DNA of 64,000 nt from Bradyrhizobium lupini (GTDB lineage Bacteria > Pseudomonadota > Alphaproteobacteria > Rhizobiales > Xanthobacteraceae): NCBI RefSeq assembly GCF_040939785.1, contig NZ_CP162553.1:7762319-7826318 (forward strand), read 5' to 3'. Below, piece after piece: positions 7,322 through 15,643 of this stretch. The stretch's first letter is position 1; each line of letters begins with the position of its first letter. The notes beneath the pieces are model-generated. The model was given only the letters and a program-made list of their open reading frames with translations, was not told the origin of the DNA and did not search any database. Position numbers and translations under genes: made by a program.

Positions 7322-7347
7322 GGAACCCCTTGCGCGGTCAGTGCGTT
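7322..7347 (+). promoter_or_regulatory. EcfG-type (general stress sigma factor) promoter
   Basis: GGAAC (7322-7326) and CGTT (7344-7347) are separated by exactly 17 bases. This matches the GGAAC-N16/17-CGTT consensus recognised by the alphaproteobacterial general stress sigma factor EcfG. It sits immediately before the phospholipase D-VTT gene. The GTG usually taken as that gene's start (7341) lies inside this element, so if the promoter is real, translation must begin further downstream (GTG at 7443 has GAGG eight bases before it). Confidence 0.6.
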
Positions 7348-9470
7348 TCAACGCGAACGCAGATTGCGAGGTCTCCCTGCTTCAGAGCTCATCGACCCTG
7401 ATCCCCGGCGACACCGTCTGGCGGCGGTGCGAGGCGCGGCGTGTGGCGGTTCTGAACGATGCTGCCGCTTATTTCGCGGCCCTGCGGCAGACCCTGCTGC
7501 AGGCGCAGGACCTCGTCTATATCGTCGGGTGGGATATCCATAGTGAGACCAGGCTGGTCGGCGAGTCCGGGCGAGCGGATGATGGCTTGCCGGAGCAACT
7601 CGGCCCATTCTTGCGCGCGCTGGTCCACCGCCGTCCCACCTTGCACATCAACATTCTCGTCTGGGACTTCGTCTCGTTCTACGCCTCCGAGAGGGAATGG
7701 AATTCCGCGGCCAAATTTACCGCCGACACAGATGGCCGCGTCCGGTTTCACCTGGATGCCACGCTTCCCTTTGGGTCGGCCCAACACCAGAAGATCGTCT
7801 GTGTCGATGGTTCACTGGCGTTCGTCGGCGGGCTCGATCTGACGATCAGGCGTTGGGACACGAGTGATCATCGCGCCGATCACGCATCGCGCTGTGATCC
7901 CCAGGGCAAGCCATACCTGCCGTTTCATGACGTTCAATGCGTGGTCGATGGGGATGCGGCGGCGCAGTTGTTCGACCTCGTGGAGCAACGCTGGCGCGCG
8001 GCGGGCCAACAGATTGATGATCGGCGCCCGCTGAAAAGCTTGCGCTGGCCGGCGATTGTGCCGGTCGAGGCTGAACATATTCCGGTGGGTATCGCCAGGA
8101 CCGAGGTGGTTTGTCCGGCAGGTTCGACGCTCCGGGAGGTCGAACGCTCGCTGATTGCAGCGATGCGGTCCGCGACGAAATTCGTGTACATCGAGAACCA
8201 GTTCACCAGCGCCACCAAGATCGCGCGCGAATTGGCGGAGCAGATGCTGCGCGTGCCTTCGCTTCGGGTTCTGATCGTCACCCCAAAACTGCACTCCTCA
8301 TGGCTGGAATCCCAAGCGATGCAGAACGGCCGGGGCGCTTTCATCGATTGCTTCAGTTCGGCCGGCGTCGCCGATCGCATCCGCTTCGTCTACCCGGTCT
8401 CGGGGAACGGGGATACGGAAGCGGCCGTGATGGTGCACAGCAAGCTCATGATCGTCGACGATCGGATCTTGAGGATCGGTTCGGCCAATTTGAACAATCG
8501 ATCGATGGGTGCCGATAGCGAATGTGACCTGATCTTCGAAGCCGCATCAGATGAGCATCGGGAGTTCATCGCCTCGGTCCGCCGTCGCCTGATCGCCCAT
8601 TTCTGCGGTCTCGATGAACAGACCGTCGCGCAAAACGAAGATCGTCTTTTTGCGCTCCTGGACGACGTCGCAAGCGGGACGAAGGCGCTGCGGGACGTTG
8701 AATCCTCGGTCCTGACCAGCGCTCTGGCCACGATGGTTCAGCCGGTGGCGGACCCTGAGGCGCCTCTTCATCTGGAGCGGGCGGCATCGCGGATGTGGAG
8801 CACGAAGACGATCATCGGGATGGTCTCGATCGCCGTGGCGCTTTTTGGACTGGCGATGGCCTGGTCCTACACGTCGTTGAGCGATTTCGCCGACGCGGGC
8901 CGGATGTCGACGCTTCTGTCTGCCTATTCGCAGTCCGTCTGGGGTCCGCCATTCGCGATTGCAGCTTTCGTCGTCGGCGGGTTGGTCGTGTTTCCGGTTC
9001 TCGTGCTCATTGCGGCGACTGCTGCCGCACTGGGACCATGGCTAGGCTTCGTCACCGCCATGACGGGGGTCGTGCTCAGCGCCTTTATCCTGTTTGCGAT
9101 CGGACGGGCACTCGGGCGCGAACGCCTCCAGCGTTTGCTCGGACGACGTACCGCGCGCATCCAGGAACGTGTTGTCGGCAAGGGCATTCTGGCTGTCGTC
9201 GTCATCCGGATGATCCCGATCGCGCCGTTCTCAGTGGTGAATGTCGTGGCTGGCGCGAGCACGCTGCCTCTGCGTGACTTCCTGGTCGGAACGCTGCTCG
9301 GCATGACGCCCGGCATTCTCGCCATGGCAGTTTTGGGGGCTCAGATCGCTGATCTCGCCAGGAACGCGTCCTGGGTCAACATGTTGCTGCTCGCACTGGC
9401 GTTCCTGGGCTGGCTCGCGATCTGCGCCGGCGCGCAATTCGTCGCGACGTGGCTCGCCGGGAGGCGCTGA
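7341..9470 (+). CDS. Phospholipase D-like / VTT (DedA-type) membrane fusion protein
   Basis: The protein has 709 residues. The N-terminal half carries two PLD-type HKD motifs: HQKIVCVDGSLAF at residue 149 and HSKLMIVDD followed by RIGSANLNNRS at 366. This is the arrangement of cardiolipin synthase and phospholipase D. From about residue 487 there is a transmembrane segment and then a VTT/SNARE-associated (DedA-family) domain with several spans (about 525-700). Fusions of this kind are known in proteobacteria; the likely job is phosphatidyl transfer or hydrolysis at the inner membrane. The stop overlaps the next start (TGATG), so it is translationally coupled to the phosphodiesterase at 9470. 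The start is uncertain because the GTG at 7341 overlaps an EcfG-type promoter; 7443 is the main alternative. Confidence 0.85.
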   Translation: MRFNANADCEVSLLQSSSTLIPGDTVWRRCEARRVAVLNDAAAYFAALRQTLLQAQDLVYIVGWDIHSETRLVGESGRADDGLPEQLGPFLRALVHRRPTLHINILVWDFVSFYASEREWNSAAKFTADTDGRVRFHLDATLPFGSAQHQKIVCVDGSLAFVGGLDLTIRRWDTSDHRADHASRCDPQGKPYLPFHDVQCVVDGDAAAQLFDLVEQRWRAAGQQIDDRRPLKSLRWPAIVPVEAEHIPVGIARTEVVCPAGSTLREVERSLIAAMRSATKFVYIENQFTSATKIARELAEQMLRVPSLRVLIVTPKLHSSWLESQAMQNGRGAFIDCFSSAGVADRIRFVYPVSGNGDTEAAVMVHSKLMIVDDRILRIGSANLNNRSMGADSECDLIFEAASDEHREFIASVRRRLIAHFCGLDEQTVAQNEDRLFALLDDVASGTKALRDVESSVLTSALATMVQPVADPEAPLHLERAASRMWSTKTIIGMVSIAVALFGLAMAWSYTSLSDFADAGRMSTLLSAYSQSVWGPPFAIAAFVVGGLVVFPVLVLIAATAAALGPWLGFVTAMTGVVLSAFILFAIGRALGRERLQRLLGRRTARIQERVVGKGILAVVVIRMIPIAPFSVVNVVAGASTLPLRDFLVGTLLGMTPGILAMAVLGAQIADLARNASWVNMLLLALAFLGWLAICAGAQFVATWLAGRR

Positions 9471-10165
9471 TGCGCTTCATGACGTGGAATGTGCATGGCA
9501 CCTTCAATCTCAATCCGAAGTTCGATCTGGAAGGGATCTGTTCCATCATTCGCAAATGGGCTCCCGATGTCGTCGCGCTTCAGGAGGTGGATTCGCGATC
9601 GCGATCGGACGATCCGTTTGCGAAGCTGGCGAGCGTCGTCGGCGATCACGGTGTTCACGCCAAGTCGATCGTCACGGCCGATGGCGACTACGGCCAGACG
9701 CTCCTGAGCCGCTTTCCATTCTCCGGCCCGCCCGAGATCGTCGACGTGTCGTATCGTGAGCGGGAGCCGCGCCGAGCGATCGCCGCGGGACTGCTGACAC
9801 CGGTTGGCGATGTTCGCGTGGTGGCCACGCATCTCGGCCTGAGCATCCACGAGCGCCACGCGCAGGCTCAGGCGCTGGTGAGCCTGGTGAAACCTGGAAG
9901 GACCGTCGTCCTCGGGGATTTCAACGACTGGTTCTGGATCAAATCGGTGCGGCGCGTGCTCGCGCAGGTCTGCCCAAACCGTACGCGGCTGCGAACTTTC
10001 CCGTCGCATTTGCCCCTGCTGCGGCTTGACCGGATCTATGCGACGTCCGACAGCCCGATCGGGAAGGTTTGGACCGACGAAGGCGCGAGGGCCTATTCAG
10101 ACCATTTGCCTGTTATTGCAGACATCGAGATCCCTGCGGGGTCAAACGCATCGAAAGTGCGATAA
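9470..10165 (+). CDS. Endonuclease/exonuclease/phosphatase (EEP) family protein
   Basis: The 231-residue protein belongs to the EEP superfamily of Mg-dependent phosphodiesterases. Visible landmarks are MTWNVHG at the start, VALQEVD (catalytic Glu), VVATHLGL, GDFNDW and YSDHLPVIADI (catalytic Asp-His) at the C-terminus. There is no signal peptide. The ATG overlaps the stop of the PLD-VTT gene by one base. A membrane PLD paired with an EEP enzyme suggests a two-step lipid or phosphodiester processing unit; the substrate cannot be told from the sequence. Confidence 0.85.
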   Translation: MRFMTWNVHGTFNLNPKFDLEGICSIIRKWAPDVVALQEVDSRSRSDDPFAKLASVVGDHGVHAKSIVTADGDYGQTLLSRFPFSGPPEIVDVSYREREPRRAIAAGLLTPVGDVRVVATHLGLSIHERHAQAQALVSLVKPGRTVVLGDFNDWFWIKSVRRVLAQVCPNRTRLRTFPSHLPLLRLDRIYATSDSPIGKVWTDEGARAYSDHLPVIADIEIPAGSNASKVR

Positions 10166-10294
10166 AAAAAGTGCTGTCTGCAGAAGGACTTGGCTACTGT
10201 GCATGGGGTTGTTTTCGCACATTATGCAGTCGGCCCGTAGTGCCGCTCAGCGGGACCACGAGGAACTCTTTCCTCACCTCAGCATTATCTGGCC

Positions 10295-10486
10295 ATGACG
10301 GAAGACATTTCCTACCGGCGCAAGCCCTTGACTCCCGAGCAGCGGCAGGCGCGCGATGCGACGCGCCGTGTCGAAGCCGAAAAAGCCATGCGCGATCATG
10401 AAGCTGCGCAGAAGGCGTTTTATGCCAACAAGGAACGGCTGAGGGCCGAACGGTTGGCACGTGAACAGACGGAGGCGAAGGGCTGA
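10295..10486 (+). CDS. Small charged hypothetical protein
   Basis: This is a 63-residue, very hydrophilic helical protein (MTEDISYRRKPLTPEQRQAR, then a long Ala/Glu/Lys/Arg helix ending RLAREQTEAKG). It is likely a coiled-coil or disordered helix. Such short TPEQRxARDAxRRVEAEKAM proteins are common in Bradyrhizobium and have no assigned function. No clear ribosome binding site is visible. A GGAAC-N16-CATT sequence upstream is only a poor EcfG match. Confidence 0.6.
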   Translation: MTEDISYRRKPLTPEQRQARDATRRVEAEKAMRDHEAAQKAFYANKERLRAERLAREQTEAKG

Positions 10487-10535
10487 CCGTACGCGGTCGC
10501 CCCGTCAAGGATGTCCTTGCCCGCGAGCGCCGGTC

Positions 10536-10760
10536 TCAGTGCCGGTGAGGGATGCGGGTCACGCTCAACGCCTGCTTCAGCGCCTGAACGGCACTTGCGA
10601 AAGGTCTGCGAGGCGATTGCGCCTCGATCGCTTCCGCTGCGACGCGACAATCGTCAGCGACCTTGAGCAACCCGCTTCGCGCGAGGTCCATGGTGGAGAG
10701 GGCTGCCTGCTCCAGGCAGACCCGTTCAAGCCGTCGAAACTCCCGCAGTTCTTTGTTCAT
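10536..10760 (-). CDS. Small helical hypothetical protein
   Basis: The 74-residue cytosolic protein begins MNKELREFRRLERVCLEQAA and contains TMDLARSGLLKVADDCRVAAEAIE, a pattern shared by small Bradyrhizobium proteins of the kind QAxLxxxPxxRxxLxxMAxxYxxxA. It is convergent with the gene at 10295-10486. I know of no function. Confidence 0.6.
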   Translation of the reverse strand: MNKELREFRRLERVCLEQAALSTMDLARSGLLKVADDCRVAAEAIEAQSPRRPFASAVQALKQALSVTRIPHRH

Positions 10761-10995
10761 GCGTCAGCTCTCGATGTCCCCGGCCATGCGGCGCTGAGTC
10801 TGCTTAATGAACAGTAAACATCTCTGCCTAGCCGGGTTGGCTGGCGTAGAGCTGGTGGGTGCCTTGGGCACGCCCAGCGGGCTTGACGGCGTTTGGCTTC
10901 CGCCGGAAGCTTCCAACGACCCTGATTTGAACCACGGAGACGTTCGCTTCCAGCCAGTCCGATCCCGATCAGCGAAAAACGAAATGGAGCTGACC

Positions 10996-11313
10996 ATGAC
11001 CACGTTCGACAAGCGCGAGCAGGGCTTTGAGGCCAAATTCGTCCACGACGAGGAGCTCATGTTCAAGGCCACGGCCCGGTCCAACAAGCTGCTCGGGCTC
11101 TGGGCCGCAACCCAGCTCGGCCTCAGCGGCGATGCCGCGGCCGGCTATGCGACGGCGTTGGTGACGGACCATCTGGAGAACCACTCGATGGACGAGATCC
11201 TCGACAAGGTGGCAGGCGATCTTGCCGCCAAAGGCGTCGCGCGCGAACAGGTCGCAGCCAGGCTTCAGGAATGCATGCACCAGGCGTTGCAGCAACTCGA
11301 AGCGGACAAGTGA
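10996..11313 (+). CDS. DUF1476 / F1F0-ATPase inhibitor zeta subunit
   Basis: The ATG at 10996 (GGAG eight bases upstream) gives a 105-residue protein that fits the DUF1476 family along its full length: MTTFDKREQGFEAKFVHDEE, then ATARSNKLLGLWAATQLGLSG, and a four-helix C-terminal part. The family founder is the zeta subunit of Paracoccus denitrificans ATP synthase, which inserts its N-terminal segment into F1 and blocks ATP hydrolysis. The N-terminal segment is present here, but whether inhibition is strong in this organism cannot be told. An upstream in-frame start at 10807 is rejected because it would add 63 non-family residues. Confidence 0.8.
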   Translation: MTTFDKREQGFEAKFVHDEELMFKATARSNKLLGLWAATQLGLSGDAAAGYATALVTDHLENHSMDEILDKVAGDLAAKGVAREQVAARLQECMHQALQQLEADK

Positions 11314-11354
11314 AAGCAGGCCGGCCCTCGACGGCTGGGATCGGGAGGCGGGTG

Positions 11355-11669
11355 GTGTCTTGCGGAATATCTTGCGGAGTATCTTGGAGCAGCTTCCGCA
11401 AATGGGCCAGCGCGATCGCACTCGCTGCTACGATCCTGGTCGGCTGCTGCGGCGCTGAGGTATCGGCCACGCCGCTGACGCCATTTCGCTACGAGGCGCA
11501 GGCGCAGCGTCACTGCCCGCACGACCGGGTTGTCTGGCTCGATTTCAGCAAAGGTGTCTATTACGGCAAAGGCCAGAAGCGGTACGGCCAGGGTTTTGAC
11601 GGCAGCTTCGTCTGCCTGAGCGAAGCCCGTGACAGTCTCTATCGGCGTTCGCTGCTTGGACTGCGGTAA
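11355..11669 (+). CDS. Small exported hypothetical protein
   Basis: The GTG at 11355 is preceded by GGAGG with a six-base spacer. The product is about 104 residues, with an N-terminal hydrophobic export signal (ASAIALAATILVGCCGAEVSA). The mature part holds one Cys pair (HCPHDRVVWLDFSKGVYYGK and FVCLSEARDS) that could form a disulfide. The short HCPxDxVVW... pattern recurs in small periplasmic proteins of rhizobia. The gene runs 41 bases behind the zeta-subunit gene and may share its transcript. Function unknown. Confidence 0.6.
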   Translation: MSCGISCGVSWSSFRKWASAIALAATILVGCCGAEVSATPLTPFRYEAQAQRHCPHDRVVWLDFSKGVYYGKGQKRYGQGFDGSFVCLSEARDSLYRRSLLGLR

Positions 11670-11696
11670 GCGTATTGTTCGGGAAGTGCTGGGTGC

Positions 11697-11795
11697 TCAG
11701 GCGAAGGCCAATGCCACGAGGCTGGAGCACAGCAGGACCAGACCACCGGCGGTCAATGCCAGGAAGCCATCGGATACGAGGTCATGGTTGCGCAT
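11697..11795 (-). CDS. 32-residue single-span membrane peptide
   Basis: The ATG at 11795 opens 32 codons with a polar head (MRNHDLVSDGFL) and a single strongly hydrophobic helix (ALTAGGLVLLCSSLVALAFA) reaching the C-terminus. The composition is that of a real small membrane protein, but there is only a modest GGCAGG-type binding site, so it stays tentative. Confidence 0.35.
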   Translation of the reverse strand: MRNHDLVSDGFLALTAGGLVLLCSSLVALAFA

Positions 11796-11896
11796 GGGAC
11801 ACCTGCCGCTCTCGTCTGCGATGCTCGATCGGATCGATTAAAAATGTCCGAACGCGCCGTCTTGAAAGGGTGATGCTTGCCGTCCGCGCGAGTGCC

Positions 11897-11986
11897 TCAG
11901 GCCCTCGTGCGGTAACCTTCAAACGCATGGGCCAGGAAGATCCCCGCGCTTACCAAACCCATCAGTGCCGAAACCGTCTCGATCAT
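11897..11986 (-). CDS. 29-residue membrane peptide (GIFLAHA type)
   Basis: The frame encodes M-I-E-T-V-S-A-L-M-G followed by LVSAGIFLAHAFEGYRTRA. The pattern GIFLAHAxxxYR is, as far as I recall, conserved in very short membrane peptides of rhizobia, which is the main support for a gene this small. The upstream sequence GGAATGAGACG could serve as binding site. It has one membrane span with a basic C-terminal end; the role is unknown. Confidence 0.45.
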   Translation of the reverse strand: MIETVSALMGLVSAGIFLAHAFEGYRTRA

Positions 11987-12341
11987 CGTCTCATTCCATT
12001 CCGCCCTGCACGCGAGAAAACGCGGGCGGCCTTGCACAGTCAAAAGAATTCCAGTGAGCGGCGCGACAATGGGGGTGGAGTGAGGATTTGGCGCAACAGA
12101 ATGTCCAGGCGTGGCACAGAGCAGGGCACCGGCGCTCCGTAGTTCAACGGGGCGAGCGCATACCCCCTGTTTACCATCCCGGCGTGAACGCCGTGCGCTC
12201 CCCATTTCCGCCGTGTTCGGGTTGCGTTATCGTTACCACTTCCGACGCGGTGGTGGGCCGCCTCGGAGCAAAGGACCGGACAGCGCTATCCGTAGCCAAA
12301 GCGGGTTAGGTACGCCTCCGGCAAAGTGGTATTTGGGGCGA
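11987..12341. other. Gene-free stretch before rlpA
   Basis: About 355 bases without a convincing reading frame. No tRNA, repeat or hairpin stands out. It presumably holds the promoters of rlpA (plus strand) and the 29-residue peptide gene (minus strand), but I cannot assign -35/-10 boxes with confidence. Confidence 0.4.
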
Positions 12342-13277
12342 ATGGGGATCCGACGGTCAGATTCGGTTTTGCGGGCCGCGCGCGCTGCTGCGATGGCCGC
12401 GACCTGCCTTGCGCTCGCCAATTGCGCCTCCTCCAACAAATTCGCCAGCCGGGTCGATCCGAAATACGGCGTGTCCTCGAGCCCCCGGGTCGTGGCTTTG
12501 GGCGATCCGGTCCCGAAGGGCGGCGGCGCCTATCGCGTCGGCAAGCCCTATGTGGTGGGTGGCCGGACCTATGTGCCCGAAGAGGACGTCAACTACCGCG
12601 CCGAGGGCATGGCGTCCTGGTACGGCGACGATTTCCACGGCCGCCTGACCGCCAATGGCGAGGTGTTCGACATGGGCTCGCTGACCGCGGCGCATCCGAC
12701 CCTGCCGATGCCGTCCTATGCGCGGGTCACCAACGTCTCGAACGGCAAGTCGCTGATCGTCCGCGTCAATGACCGCGGGCCCTATCACGGCAACCGGCTC
12801 ATCGACGTCTCGAACAAGGCCGCCGAACTGCTTGAATTCAAAGGCAATGGGATCGCCAAGGTCCGTGTCGAGTATGTTGGCCGGGCGCCGCTGGAAGGCT
12901 CCGACGACCGCCAGCTGATGGCCACCTTGCGCACCGGGACCCCGGCGCCATCGCCGTCGATGGTCCGGGTCGCCTCCGCGAGACCCTTCGTGCCGGAGCT
13001 GCCATCGTCGAACCGCGGCGCCATGCGCGGCGAAGTTCCGACGCCGGAGGGACGGCCCTACAATCTCGGCAACACCTCCGCCGACATGGCTTCACTCAGT
13101 GCGACCTCGGAAATGTCGGCCTCGAGCCGCAACCGGGGCCGGGCGCTCCAGAACGCGCGCGCCGTGTCCTATGACGGGGACGGCCGCTATGCGACCGAGA
13201 GCGCTCCGTCCGGCGCCTACGCCTCGGACGGCGCTGCCGAGGCCCGCGGCATCCTGAGCGGCCGCGGCCTCTACTGA
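12342..13277 (+). CDS. rlpA: Septal ring lytic transglycosylase RlpA-like lipoprotein
   Basis: The 311-residue outer-membrane lipoprotein starts at the ATG at 12342; the longer upstream frame has no export signal. The N-terminus has a basic region, a hydrophobic core and a lipobox (LALANC-ASS, Cys about residue 26). A double-psi beta-barrel of the RlpA type follows: GMASWYGDDFHGRLTANGE, then SYARVTNVSNGKSLIVRVNDRGP. RlpA cleaves peptidoglycan glycan strands lacking stem peptides at division sites. The C-terminal 130 residues are low complexity, and no SPOR domain is visible, unlike E. coli RlpA. The stop overlaps the convergent hydrolase gene by seven bases. Confidence 0.85.
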   Translation: MGIRRSDSVLRAARAAAMAATCLALANCASSNKFASRVDPKYGVSSSPRVVALGDPVPKGGGAYRVGKPYVVGGRTYVPEEDVNYRAEGMASWYGDDFHGRLTANGEVFDMGSLTAAHPTLPMPSYARVTNVSNGKSLIVRVNDRGPYHGNRLIDVSNKAAELLEFKGNGIAKVRVEYVGRAPLEGSDDRQLMATLRTGTPAPSPSMVRVASARPFVPELPSSNRGAMRGEVPTPEGRPYNLGNTSADMASLSATSEMSASSRNRGRALQNARAVSYDGDGRYATESAPSGAYASDGAAEARGILSGRGLY

Positions 13278-14227
13278 GCCGCGCTTTCCTTCAGGAAACT
13301 CATCAGCGCCGCATTCACCTCGTCGGGCCGCTCCTGCTGGACCCAATGGCCGGCGCCCTCGATGATCAGCTTTCGCTTCAGATTGGGCAGCACGCGCTCG
13401 AGTTCGTTGACGCGCTTGGCTCCGATCAGGCCGGTGATGACGGCGTCTTTCGAACCGGCAATGAAGAGCGACGGCTGATGGATTTGCGCGTCCTGCCAGG
13501 GCGCCGTCAGCTCCCAATTGCAATCGAGGTTGCGATACCAGTTCAGCCCGCCGCGGAAGCCGGACTTGCGGAAGGTTTCGGTGAAATAGGCAAGGTCAGT
13601 CTCGGTGAGCCAGGCCGGCAGAGGCTCCTCCGGGTTGCCGTGGCCGAGGAATCCCTTGCCCTCCAGCACGAACATGGCCGCGGAGGGATCGGCAAGGCCG
13701 CGCCCGCCGAGCACGATGCGCATGGTGCGCGCGACGTCACGCTGGAATTCGGCTTCGGCAACGCCCGGCGCCTGGAAGTACTGCCAATAGAAATTGGTGA
13801 TGCCGCCCTGGCGCAGGAGATCGAGCGGCTTGCCGCGGCCGCGGAACGGCGGCGGCACGCTTAGCCCGGCGACCGCCGTGAAGATGTCGGGCCGGAACAG
13901 CGCCGCGTGCCAAGCCACCGGTGCACCCCAGTCGTGGCCGACCACCATGGCCTTGCTCTCGCCAAGCGCCTGCACGAGGCCGACGATATCGCCGACCGTG
14001 TCGAAGATCGAATAGGCCGTCGCCTCGGGCGGCGCTGAGCTCTGGCCATAGCCGCGCATGTCGGGGGCGACGACGCGAAACCCGGCCTGCGCCAGCGCCG
14101 GGATCTGGTGGCGCCAGGAGTAGGAGAGTTCCGGCCAGCCGTGGCACAGCACCACCAGCGGCCCCTGACCGGCTTCGCGGATGAACAGGTCGATCCCGTT
14201 GGCCTTGATCACGCGGGTGGATGACAT
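13271..14227 (-). CDS. Alpha/beta hydrolase, epoxide hydrolase family
   Basis: The protein has 318 residues from the ATG at 14227 (GGCGGA upstream). Hallmarks of the soluble epoxide hydrolase family are the oxyanion HGWPE motif with the following SYSWRHQ, the nucleophile elbow VGHDWGAPVAW (Asp nucleophile), and the late catalytic His in GAGHWVQQERP. Lid Tyr residues are present (FYWQYFQ). It opens epoxides to diols by way of an aspartyl ester; the physiological substrate is unknown. No signal peptide. It is convergent with rlpA and divergent from dac. Confidence 0.85.
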   Translation of the reverse strand: MSSTRVIKANGIDLFIREAGQGPLVVLCHGWPELSYSWRHQIPALAQAGFRVVAPDMRGYGQSSAPPEATAYSIFDTVGDIVGLVQALGESKAMVVGHDWGAPVAWHAALFRPDIFTAVAGLSVPPPFRGRGKPLDLLRQGGITNFYWQYFQAPGVAEAEFQRDVARTMRIVLGGRGLADPSAAMFVLEGKGFLGHGNPEEPLPAWLTETDLAYFTETFRKSGFRGGLNWYRNLDCNWELTAPWQDAQIHQPSLFIAGSKDAVITGLIGAKRVNELERVLPNLKRKLIIEGAGHWVQQERPDEVNAALMSFLKESAAQ

Positions 14228-14378
14228 CGCTTTTCCGCCTTGTTTCAGGGGTTTGGTCAGAAAATCTGAGGTGCCACGATAGGGGCGGGACGAGAATCGT
14301 GCAATCTCGGGACAAGCGGCCACCCCGTGTTGTTTGCACCGGCTCCAACTGTTAGAACGCCGCTCTCAGGGCTTGGCC

Positions 14379-15641
14379 ATGGAATTTCATCTTTCCTCGT
14401 TTAGGCGCACCCGGTTTACCGCCGGAGCGCTGGCGCGCGGGCTGATCGCGACGGCTCTGGTGGCGGCCATTGGCTGGAGCGGGGCGCTCTACGCCGCCAA
14501 CCAGAGCGTCCAGGGCGCCAAGAAAACAGATGATTCCGGCTTCGACGGCGACGCCCCGACCGCGATCCTGATCGAGGCCTCCAGCGGCAGTGTGCTGTTC
14601 GAGAAGAACGCCGACGAGCTCCGCGCGCCCTCGAGCATGATGAAGCTGATGACCGCCGAGGTCGTCTTCAACGCCATCAAGAAGGGCGACATCAAGCTGA
14701 CCGACGAATACCGGATCAGCGAGAACGCCTGGCGCAAGGGCGGCGCACCCTCCGGCGGCTCGACCATGTTCGCCGCCATCAACAGCAAGGTCACGGTCGA
14801 CGATCTCCTGCACGGGGCGATCATCCAGAGCGGCAACGACGCCTGCATTGCGCTGGCCGAGGCCATGGCGGGCAGCGAGCGGATTTTCGCCGCCGACTTC
14901 ATGACCAAGCGAGCTCGCGAGCTTGGCCTCACGAAATCGACCTTCGGCAATTCCAACGGCCTGCCGGACCCCGCCAACAAGATGACGGTGCGCGAGCTCG
15001 GCATTCTCGCCCGGCACATCATTCTCGACTTCCCCGAATTCTACAAACTGTTCGGCGAGAAGGAATACACCTGGAACAAGATCCGCCAGCCCAACCGCAA
15101 TCCGCTGCTCAATTCGATGGAAGGCGCCGACGGTCTGAAGACCGGCTACACCAAGGAAGGCGGCTACGGCATGGTCGGCTCGGCGGTGCAGAACGGCACG
15201 CGGCTGATCGTTGTCATTAACGGGCTGGAAGACCCCGACGATCGCGCGACCGAAGCCAAGAAGATGCTTGAATGGGGTTTTCGCAATTTCGAGACCCGCA
15301 CCCTGATCGCGGCCGATCAGCCGGTCGGCTACGCCAAGGTGTTCGGCGGCGAGAGCCGCTCGGTCAAACTGGTCGCCAAGACGCCCGTGAAGGTGATGGT
15401 GCACAAGAACGGCAGCGACAAGCTGATCGCGCGCGTCGTCTATAACGGCCCGGTGCGCGCGCCGGTCGAGGCCGGGCAGAAGGTCGGGCTGGTCAGGGTC
15501 TGGCGCAGCGGCAACATCGCAGTGGAGACGCCGGTCTATGCCGCTGACGCGATCGGCACCGGCTCGACCGTGCGCCGCGCGATCGACGGCGCCAGCGAGC
15601 TGGTGATCGGCATGTTCCGTGCGGGCGCCGAGAAGCTCTGA
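14379..15641 (+). CDS. D-alanyl-D-alanine carboxypeptidase (penicillin-binding protein 5/6 family)
   Basis: This 420-residue periplasmic peptidoglycan enzyme trims the terminal D-Ala of stem pentapeptides. Residues 1-40 form an export signal (ending GALYAAN). The three serine-acyltransferase motifs are in place: SxxK at S86-M-M-K89, SGN at 151-153 and KTG at 254-256. The C-terminal part (about 320-400) matches the PBP5 beta domain. The ATG at 14379 is chosen over an upstream in-frame start because it gives the export signal. It heads the tmk-holB-metG-tatD cluster, with tmk starting three bases after its stop. Confidence 0.9.
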   Translation: MEFHLSSFRRTRFTAGALARGLIATALVAAIGWSGALYAANQSVQGAKKTDDSGFDGDAPTAILIEASSGSVLFEKNADELRAPSSMMKLMTAEVVFNAIKKGDIKLTDEYRISENAWRKGGAPSGGSTMFAAINSKVTVDDLLHGAIIQSGNDACIALAEAMAGSERIFAADFMTKRARELGLTKSTFGNSNGLPDPANKMTVRELGILARHIILDFPEFYKLFGEKEYTWNKIRQPNRNPLLNSMEGADGLKTGYTKEGGYGMVGSAVQNGTRLIVVINGLEDPDDRATEAKKMLEWGFRNFETRTLIAADQPVGYAKVFGGESRSVKLVAKTPVKVMVHKNGSDKLIARVVYNGPVRAPVEAGQKVGLVRVWRSGNIAVETPVYAADAIGTGSTVRRAIDGASELVIGMFRAGAEKL

Positions 15642-15643
15642 TC

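Noticed and set aside
10262..10286. GGAAC-N16-CATT upstream of the 63-residue gene
   Set aside because: The -10 element deviates from CGTT, and the spacing to the ATG would leave almost no leader.
14352..15404. 350-residue minus-strand frame over the D,D-carboxypeptidase
   Set aside because: Antisense shadow; the plus strand has all three catalytic motifs.
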